Source of the DNA: Caldifarciminota bacterium
GTDB taxonomy: Bacteria; WOR-3; Hydrothermia; UBA1063; CAJXJZ01
Direction: 5' to 3'
Length of the DNA: 6,871 nt
NCBI GenBank assembly: GCA_027073945.1
Contig: JALTEL010000419.1
Location: 1 to 6,871, forward strand
Below, piece by piece: positions 1-6,600 of this stretch; within the stretch, counting starts at the first letter, position 1, and every line of letters begins with the position of its first letter. The translations under genes were made by a program, and so were the position numbers. The notes beneath the pieces were generated by a model. It saw nothing but the letters and a program-made list of their open reading frames with translations. It was not told the DNA's origin and did no database searches.

Positions 1-1
1 T

Positions 2-67
2 GTAAAATTGTACAACCAGCTTGAGGAGGTTCATAAGAACAAAAACTGGCACATAAAAGGAGGTTAA
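2..67 (+). CDS. C-terminal tail of an unidentified gene (5' end outside window)
   Basis: The second reading frame is open from the window edge to TAA at 65-67, giving 21 residues that begin VKLYNQLEEV and end NWHIKGG. The charged, mixed composition looks like a soluble protein tail, and the next ORF's ribosome binding site overlaps its last codons and stop, as in an operon. I do not recognise the family from so short a piece. The reading frame could also be open by chance, so the call rests mainly on the operon-like junction at its end. Confidence 0.5.
   Translation, partial: VKLYNQLEEVHKNKNWHIKGG
57..64 (+). promoter_or_regulatory. Strong Shine-Dalgarno sequence for the 24-codon ORF
   Basis: AAGGAGGT is a perfect 8-base match to the usual bacterial anti-Shine-Dalgarno sequence. 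It ends 9 bases before the ATG at 74 and overlaps the last codons of the preceding frame. It is notable because none of the three large genes downstream has any such motif. Confidence 0.7.
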
Positions 68-73
68 ATCCTT

Positions 74-148
74 ATGAAACAATATAATCAGGATACTTCG
101 GTAAACTCTAATTTTGAGGAAGAGGGAATGCTTCAATTATTGTCATGA
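74..148 (+). CDS. Small ORF of 24 codons, unknown function
   Basis: ATG at 74 follows a perfect ribosome binding site and reads 24 codons to TGA at 146-148. The peptide begins MKQYNQDTSV, has an acidic run FEEEG at residues 14-18, and ends MLQLLS. It has no signal peptide, membrane segment, cysteine pair or motif I can name. It starts 6 bases after the preceding frame's stop, so the two are probably co-transcribed. It could be a genuine small protein, a leader peptide, or the remnant of a longer gene cut short before the tRNA promoter. The ribosome binding site argues that it is translated; nothing indicates its role. Confidence 0.45.
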   Translation: MKQYNQDTSVNSNFEEEGMLQLLS

Positions 149-160
149 TAAAAGCTTTTG

Positions 161-189
161 TTGAATAGCCAGCTTAAATAGCATATAAT
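161..189 (+). promoter_or_regulatory. Sigma70-type promoter of tRNA-Lys (and probably the rhomboid gene)
   Basis: The -35 element TTGAAT (161-166, 4 of 6 consensus) and a perfect -10 TATAAT (184-189) are separated by the ideal 17 bases. Transcription should start near 195-197, leaving a leader of only about 5 bases before the tRNA, typical of tRNA promoters. A 10-base palindrome, AAAAGCTTTT (150-159), lies just upstream of the -35 element; it is too short to call an operator. With only 9 bases between the tRNA and the next start codon, this promoter is also the likely source of rhomboid mRNA. Confidence 0.75.
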
Positions 190-200
190 TATAGAACAAC

Positions 201-275
201 GGGTCGTTAGCTCAGGCTGGATAGAGCACCGGATTTTTAATCCGGTGGCCGCAGGTTCGAGTCCTGCACGACCCA
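201..275 (+). tRNA. tRNA-Lys, anticodon UUU
   Basis: A complete cloverleaf can be drawn. The acceptor stem GGGTCGT pairs perfectly with ACGACCC (268-274), with A275 as discriminator. The D stem is GCTC/GAGC with a 10-base loop. The anticodon stem CCGGA/TCCGG encloses the 7-base loop TTTTTAA, giving anticodon UUU, which reads AAA and AAG lysine codons. The T arm is GCAGG-TTCGAGT-CCTGC. The 3' CCA is not encoded (the next bases are TAT), so it must be added enzymatically, and 3' processing by an RNase Z-type cut after the discriminator is plausible. The gene follows a strong promoter closely and is followed 9 bases later by the rhomboid start codon. Confidence 0.97.
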
Positions 276-284
276 TATATTTGT

Positions 285-983
285 ATGCTACCACTAAAAG
301 ATAACAATCCTCGCAGGTCATTTCCCATAGTGAATTTCACCATTATAGCTATTAATATAGGAGTGTTCCTTTATGAACTATCTCTTGGCAGGCATGTGCG
401 ACAATTCTTTCTATCATACGGTTTCATTCCTTTTGAGCTCACGCATTTCAGAACTATATACGGCACAGTACCGTTTTACTTAAAAATTCTAACTTCGATG
501 TTTGTGCATGGCGGGTGGATGCATATAATAGGAAACATGCTCTATCTATGGATATTCGGAGACAATGTGGAAGATGTATTCGGACATGCAAGTTATATGT
601 TTTTTTACCTGATCTCAGGGCTTTTCGCTGTTATTTCTCAGACATTGATACATGCCAATTCTCATATTCCAAACATAGGGGCCTCAGGAGCAATATCCGG
701 TGTATTAGGGGCATACTTTGTGTTCTTCCCTAAGGCAAAAGTCCTGACCCTTGTCCCGGATTTGCTATTTTTAGGTTTCTTTTACAGATTAATGTATATA
801 CCTGCTTACATTATAATAGGAATTTGGTTTGTACTGCAACTTCTATCAGGATTGGCTTCACTCTCAGTATCGGGTGGTATTGCCTTTTTTGCACATGTGG
901 GAGGATTCCTCACGGGGTTCATAGTAGCACACATCTACATACTTTCTAAGAGAAACAGATGGAAAAGGTCAACTGGTCTATGA
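285..983 (+). CDS. Rhomboid family intramembrane serine protease
   Basis: This 232-residue polytopic membrane protein is predicted to cleave transmembrane substrates within the lipid bilayer. The rhomboid signatures are all present: HxxxN at H80/N84 in the second membrane segment, the GASG nucleophile motif with catalytic S134, and the partner histidine H204 in AHVGGFLTG of the last segment. Hydrophobic stretches fit a six-helix core at about 16-33, 78-92, 103-121, 132-148, 172-190 and 197-220. A short basic tail (SKRNRWKR, 221-228) follows. There are no extra domains, and the length suits the minimal bacterial form. The start is supported by MLPLKDNNP, which matches the usual family N-terminus of Pro-Leu-Lys/Arg-Asp-x-Asn-Pro. 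There is no ribosome binding site, and the ATG lies only 9 bases after tRNA-Lys, so expression probably depends on the tRNA transcript. The substrate cannot be predicted. Confidence 0.93.
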   Translation: MLPLKDNNPRRSFPIVNFTIIAINIGVFLYELSLGRHVRQFFLSYGFIPFELTHFRTIYGTVPFYLKILTSMFVHGGWMHIIGNMLYLWIFGDNVEDVFGHASYMFFYLISGLFAVISQTLIHANSHIPNIGASGAISGVLGAYFVFFPKAKVLTLVPDLLFLGFFYRLMYIPAYIIIGIWFVLQLLSGLASLSVSGGIAFFAHVGGFLTGFIVAHIYILSKRNRWKRSTGL

Positions 984-1019
984 AAAGTCCTATATTATTT
1001 ACAATATCCCCGACAGTGT

Positions 1020-1048
1020 TTGCATATACACGTATTTGTGTAAATAAT
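1020..1048 (+). promoter_or_regulatory. Candidate polA promoter, possibly giving a leaderless mRNA
   Basis: A -10-like AATAAT (1043-1048, 5 of 6 consensus) lies 17 bases after a weak -35-like TTGCAT (1020-1025, 3 of 6). Standard spacing would start transcription at about 1055, which is the A of the polA ATG. A short dyad, TACAC (1027-1031) and GTGTA (1038-1042) around a 6-base loop, occupies the spacer and could be an operator or chance in AT-rich sequence. The prediction comes from motif matching alone. Confidence 0.35.
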
Positions 1049-1054
1049 TAAGCA

Positions 1055-3562
1055 ATGAATAAAACAATTCTGCTTATAGATGGGACTTCTCTCGCATTCA
1101 GGGCATATTATGCATTTATAAAAAATGCGTTGATAAATTCAAAAGGAGTAAACACATCCGGTCCCTTTGCCTTTGCGAATTCTCTGATCAAACTTGAGAA
1201 ACTTGTGAACCCCACACATGTGGTACTGACGTTTGATGCCCCGCAAAAGACCTTTAGGCATGAACTTTTCGACCAATACAAAGCCCAGAGACCTGCCCAT
1301 CCACCTGAAATATATGAGCAGATAAAAATGATAAAAATGCTCGTTGATGGATTTAACTTAAAATATCTTGAGATAGCAGGGGTAGAGGCAGATGATGTTA
1401 TTGCCACTCTGGTGGAAAAGCTGAAACATGAAAAGGACTGTTCCATATTGATATCCACACAGGATAAAGACCTTTTGCAACTCGTCAGTGACAATGTTGC
1501 AGTACTCTCAGGTATGTCTTCCAAAATTGTAAAATTTGACAGAGAGGAGGTGAAAAAAAAATTCGGTGTTTTTCCAGAGCAGATTCCGGATTTTCTTGCA
1601 CTTGTCGGAGACAGTATAGACAATATACCGGGTGTACCCGGTATAGGCCCCAAAACTGCAAAAAGCCTGCTTTCTAATTTCAAAAGCATAGAGGACCTTT
1701 ATAACCATCTTGATGCCGTTCCACCTAAAACAGGAGCACTGCTGTCGCAGCACAGGGATCAGTGCTTTTTCTCAAAATCTCTGGTTACATTAAAAAGAAA
1801 TGTTGATGTTGACTTCAACCTGCATACATTTGAGAAATGCGCTCCGAATAACAAAAAATTGATACCACTTCTCAAAGAGCTTGAATTGAACACTCTTCTC
1901 ACAGAATTCACAGTTAAAGCATTTGTCCCTAACATTATAAACACCCAGGGACCAGACCTTCAAATGCTTGATGGCTTTGCTTTTACAATTTTCAATGACA
2001 ATATAATTACTTCATCAAAAGACCCAAATTCAGTATTTAAAATACCAATCAAGGCAGCCCAATCTACACTTGAGAACAAAAATATCAAGAAAAGCACCTT
2101 TGATTCAAAAGAAGAATATAAAAGGGCAATGGAACAGGGGATTGATATCAAAGGTATAAATTTTGACCTTAAAATAGCGGCATATTTGATTGAACCGGAA
2201 AGGGGGAATTTTACTCCCGAAAGATTAATCATTGAGGAAATGGGGGTAAAACCAGATAATGACAGTGAGATCTTCGCATCTCAACTGGTTTGTCTCGTTA
2301 ACAAATCTGAGCCCCGTTATTTTGATGTAATGAGAGAGATGAATCTGTCCACGCTTTATTCTAATGTGGAAATTCCCCTTGCAAAAATCCTCGCTTCAAT
2401 GGAGAGGCGAGGTGTCAAAGCTGATGTCGAATATTTGAAACAGCTCAATTCCGAGCTTGAACTTGAATTGGCGGATATGGAACAAAGACTCTATGAACTG
2501 GCCGGTGAAAAGATAAATTTCAACTCACCCAAGCAAATATCAAAACTATTATTCGAAAAATTTAAATTGCCTCCTGTTAAAAAAACCAAAACAGGGTATT
2601 CCACCAATCAGGAGACGCTTGAGAAACTGCGCACAATGCATCCATTTGTTGAGAAGTTGCTCTCATACAGAGAAATTTTTAAGATTAAAAGCACCTATGT
2701 GGAACCTTTTATAAAACTTGCAAGCAATAAAGATCACAGAATTCATCCTGTTTTCCATCAAACGCTGACAAGTACGGGAAGACTGTCCTGCTCGGACCCG
2801 AATCTGCAAAATATTCCAATACGTTCATCCATAGGGAAAAAGATGAGAAGTGCAATCATTGCCGAACAGGGCTATGCCCTTTTATCCAGTGATTACTCAC
2901 AGATTGAACTTCGCTTGCTTGCACACTTAGCCGAGGATGAGAATATGATAAGAGCCTTCAAAGAAGACATTGATATACATGCACGTACTGCCTCTCTCAT
3001 ATTTAACAAACCTGCAGGAAGCATTACACCAGAAGAAAGGCGCAGAGCAAAGACGGTAAATTTTGGTATTACTTATGGCATGAGCCCTTATGGGCTTTCA
3101 AAAGAGCTTGGAATCCCAGTTGAAGAGGCCAGACAGATTATAGACAATTTCTTTGCAAGTTACCCAAAGATTCAGCAGTGGATAGATAAAACAGAGAAGG
3201 AAGCCATAGAGAAAGGATACGTGGAAACAATATTTAAAAGAAGAAGAAGGATTCCTGAATTGAAAAGCAGTAATAAAAACATCAAGGAACAGGGGAAACG
3301 CTATGCCATCAACACACCGGTACAGGGAAGTGCAGCGGATATTATAAAAAAGGCAATGGTTTCAATATATAAAGAAATAAGAGGCAGAACGGACATATTT
3401 CTTATACTACAGATACATGACGAGCTTTTATTTGAGGTCAAAGAAGATGCAATTTCAGAAATCTCAGGTATGGTTAAGGAAAAAATGGAAAATGTTGAAA
3501 AGCTGTCCGTTCCTCTGAAAGTTTCAATAGGAACCGGTCAAAACTGGCTTGCAGCACATTGA
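1055..3562 (+). CDS. polA: DNA polymerase I
   Basis: This family A polymerase has 835 residues (Taq 832, E. coli 928) and fills gaps and removes RNA primers in replication and excision repair. The N-terminal 5' nuclease (about 1-290) keeps its metal-binding acidic residues: D9, D61, the EADD cluster at 111-114, D137/D139 and D186/D189, followed by the helix-hairpin-helix GVPGIGPKTA (193-202). The middle region (about 300-400) is a degenerate 3'-5' exonuclease: no DxE motif is found near DGFAFTIF (306-313), so proofreading is probably absent. The polymerase domain (about 430-835) is intact: TSTGRLSCSDPNLQNIPIR region (572-590), motif A DYSQIELR with catalytic D613, O-helix R662/K666/F670/Y674, QGSAAD (757-762), and motif C HDE at 788-790. 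F670 at the sugar-selecting position is the usual form that disfavours dideoxynucleotides. An in-frame TAA six bases upstream makes ATG 1055 the first possible start; there is no ribosome binding site. Confidence 0.97.
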   Translation: MNKTILLIDGTSLAFRAYYAFIKNALINSKGVNTSGPFAFANSLIKLEKLVNPTHVVLTFDAPQKTFRHELFDQYKAQRPAHPPEIYEQIKMIKMLVDGFNLKYLEIAGVEADDVIATLVEKLKHEKDCSILISTQDKDLLQLVSDNVAVLSGMSSKIVKFDREEVKKKFGVFPEQIPDFLALVGDSIDNIPGVPGIGPKTAKSLLSNFKSIEDLYNHLDAVPPKTGALLSQHRDQCFFSKSLVTLKRNVDVDFNLHTFEKCAPNNKKLIPLLKELELNTLLTEFTVKAFVPNIINTQGPDLQMLDGFAFTIFNDNIITSSKDPNSVFKIPIKAAQSTLENKNIKKSTFDSKEEYKRAMEQGIDIKGINFDLKIAAYLIEPERGNFTPERLIIEEMGVKPDNDSEIFASQLVCLVNKSEPRYFDVMREMNLSTLYSNVEIPLAKILASMERRGVKADVEYLKQLNSELELELADMEQRLYELAGEKINFNSPKQISKLLFEKFKLPPVKKTKTGYSTNQETLEKLRTMHPFVEKLLSYREIFKIKSTYVEPFIKLASNKDHRIHPVFHQTLTSTGRLSCSDPNLQNIPIRSSIGKKMRSAIIAEQGYALLSSDYSQIELRLLAHLAEDENMIRAFKEDIDIHARTASLIFNKPAGSITPEERRRAKTVNFGITYGMSPYGLSKELGIPVEEARQIIDNFFASYPKIQQWIDKTEKEAIEKGYVETIFKRRRRIPELKSSNKNIKEQGKRYAINTPVQGSAADIIKKAMVSIYKEIRGRTDIFLILQIHDELLFEVKEDAISEISGMVKEKMENVEKLSVPLKVSIGTGQNWLAAH

Positions 3563-3664
3563 AGCCCTCAAAAAATAAATACCTGTTCAAAATATTACTC
3601 CATTTTTCAAACAACTATATGCACAATTTAACAGAGTCATCAAAATACTCAAAGATATACACAT

Positions 3665-6600
3665 ATGCAGGTGGATAACTACTATAAAGACGAACTGACA
3701 AATGTATACAACAGGAGATATCTGTATCTATTATTGGACAGAGAACTCAAGCGTATCAAACGATACGGAGGTATATTCAGTATAGTTCTGTTGGACCTGG
3801 ATGATTTTAAGGAAATAAATGATACCTATGGTCATCTGGCAGGAGACAGAGCTCTTTATGCATTTGCCCGTGTTATTGAAAGCAGTATAAGGGAATCTGA
3901 TATAGCCGTTAGATATGGCGGGGATGAATTTCTTATACTGCTACCCGATACAGATGCATCCGGTGCAGAAAAGGTGGCCAGAAGGATAATTAAAATAACA
4001 AAAAATACGGATATTGGCAAGAAGCAACTCTCATGCAGCGTGGGAATAGCCACATACCCGCAGGATGCAACAGATTGGGAAGCAATATTCTCTCATGCTG
4101 ACAGAGGCTTATATGCTGCAAAAAGGAGTGAAAAAGGGACAATAGGTAAGGTCAGCTACAGAGAACCCATTATAAAACTTCCAACGGACAGGATTATCGG
4201 GCGCAGGCAGGAATCTGCCTGGATTAAAGAAAGATTCACAGATAACAGCAAAATACATTTTGTATGCGGCGAAGCAGGTATAGGAAAAACAAGATTGATA
4301 ACCGAACTGGCAAGGGCAGACAGCCTATCATTTGCAAGAGGTGCTGCATACGGGGCACTGCATGGAATGCCATACTTTTTAATCAAAGAATTATTAAAAA
4401 ATCTCTATAAGTCATACAGAAGGGAAACAGAAGTTGCATATGAATCGCTCAATCAGGGACTGCGCAGTGAAATGAGGAAATTGCTACCAGAAGTAGCCAC
4501 AGAAATACATAGTGCAGCAGATGCCGACAAATACAGGTTATATTATGCCGTTGCATCACTTTTAAGTGAAATTGGCAGAGAGCAGGGGATTGTCGTATTA
4601 CTGGATGATTTACAGTGGATAGATGAACCAAGTAGCGAGATGCTTTTCTACCTGATCAAAATGGCAGAAGGGGATGTAACCTTATTTGGCGCATACAGAA
4701 CAGAAGAAATAAAAAACAGCAAAATGGAAGAAATTATAGAGCTTCTTGGTAGAGAGGACCTCTACGACAGGATAGAAATCGGCCCACTTGGCAAAGGCTC
4801 CGTTGTGCAAATGAGCGAAGCAATTCTTCAGGCTGAAATAGATGATAAACTTGCAAACTATTTACAGATAGAGAGTGGAGGTAATCCATTTTTCATTGAG
4901 GAAATAATAAAAAATCTAAAAGAACATAAGAGCATAGAATATAGAGAAGATGGCGAATGGCACATTAAAAATTTATCTCCAGATTACAGCATTGCAAAAG
5001 GTATAGAAGATGTAGTCAACAGAAAAATTAGATCACTGGATAGACAGGAGCAAGTTGTACTTGAGTATGCCGCTGTGATAGGGAAAATAGTCGACGTATG
5101 GCTGATAGAGGCTACAGGTGGTATAAAAGAAGGCGAAATATACGATATATTAGATAAACTTGTAAGAACGGGCATACTCAGGGAAACCCAATCAGGGACT
5201 TATGAATTCAGTGAAGGCATTATAATAGATGTGGTAATAAGAAATATAACAAAGGGACGTCTCAGGATGATGCACGAGAAAGCAGCCCGGGTATTAGAAA
5301 AACATTATATCAAAGATATACAAGGACATGTGGAAGAAATAGCCTATCATTACCATGAGGGAAATAAAGGCAAAAAGCTCGGTGAATATGCGAGAATGGC
5401 AGGCGAAAAATCCATGGAAATTTATGCTTATGATAATGCGGTAAGATATTATCTATGGGCACTCGAGGGGGAAAATAGCACACAGGAACAATCTATGATA
5501 TACGGAGAATTGGGTGATGCTTACGTGTCCAAAGGTGCATACGAAAATGCCATTCATGCCTACAACATGGGCTTGAAAATATACCCTAAACTTGCATGGG
5601 ATTTTTACCAAAAAATCGCATATGTTCACTACCTGAAAGGTATGCATCATCGTGCTTTGCAGCTGTATAAAAAATCAAAACAACATGCTAATTCAGAAGA
5701 ACAAAAAAATATCTGCGCTATTCATATTGCATCGGAATTAAAAGAAATCGGAAAAATCGATGAAGCAAAGGATATGCTGCTCAAAACCATTAAAAGGCTT
5801 AAGGAAAAAGAGAAATTAGCCGAAGCGTACAATATAATTGGAAATATTTACTCGGATAAACAAGAATACAAAAGCGCCAGAAGATATTATCTAAAATCCA
5901 TCAAATTAAAAGCTCAGTCTCATGATATGAAGGGGCTTGCATCCGTATACAATAATTTGGGACTATCGCTGGAGCAAAGTAGAAGTTATAAAAAAGCCCT
6001 GTTTTATCTGGAAAAATCATTAGAAATTCACAGGGAAATGAACTACAAATTCGCTTACGGAATCACAACTTTAAATATGGGGCTTCTCTATTACAAAATG
6101 AAAAATTATGAGAAGGCTATGGAGCTTTACCAAAAAGCTGCAGATATAAATGAATCAATAGAAAGCAATTCAGCTACAATTATAGTTTACAATAATATTG
6201 GCTCTCTTAAATACAGACTGAACGACTTGAAAGCTGCGATTCATTATAAGAAAAAGGCGTTAAAAATTGCAGATGAAGTTCAAAATTACCCATGGGCATT
6301 TAAACTAAACCTGCGCCTGGCTTCTATATACGGCGAAATCGGGAAATTTGATGAGGCCTTTCTGTATTTAAACGAGGCGAAAAAATGCCTTAAGCATGTT
6401 GATAATGTGAGCAATGAAATATATTATTTTTATACGGTTGCCAGCATTTTTGAAATGCAAAAAAAATACAACGAAGCTATTGAAATTGCCAAGAAAATGT
6501 TGCAATTGAGCAGAAGGAGACAGGCTAAAAATGCTGTATATACTCTCCTGGACGTGTATTTGAGTTTATCAAGGCTGAAAGCTCTGCTTGGGGATAAAAG

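Noticed and set aside
201..275. tRNA-Lys as an integration attachment site
   Set aside because: No duplicate of the tRNA 3' end, integrase gene or mobile-element gene is visible in the window.
133..321. Minus-strand ORF containing GRAGLEPAATGLKIRCS
   Set aside because: It is the antisense translation of the tRNA-Lys gene, a well-known spurious ORF signature, and it also runs into the rhomboid start.
1024..1035. Motif ATATACACGTAT before polA, near-identical to ATATACACATAT at 3655-3666 before the last gene
   Set aside because: An 11 of 12 match between two AT-rich leaders is suggestive of a shared site, but two low-complexity instances are too few to separate it from chance.
1108..1689. 193-codon minus-strand ORF inside polA
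   Set aside because: It lies entirely antisense to the conserved 5' nuclease region, has no ribosome binding site or recognisable domain, and is explained by the codon pattern of polA.
3628..3664. Possible promoter for the GGDEF/STAND gene: TTAACA (3628-3633) with TATACA (3656-3661)
   Set aside because: The -35 match is good (5 of 6), but the spacer to TATACA is 22 bases, and at 17-18 bases the -10 match is only about 3 of 6.
3563..3664. Terminator after polA
   Set aside because: The gap has A-rich and T-rich runs but no stem of useful length before a T tract.
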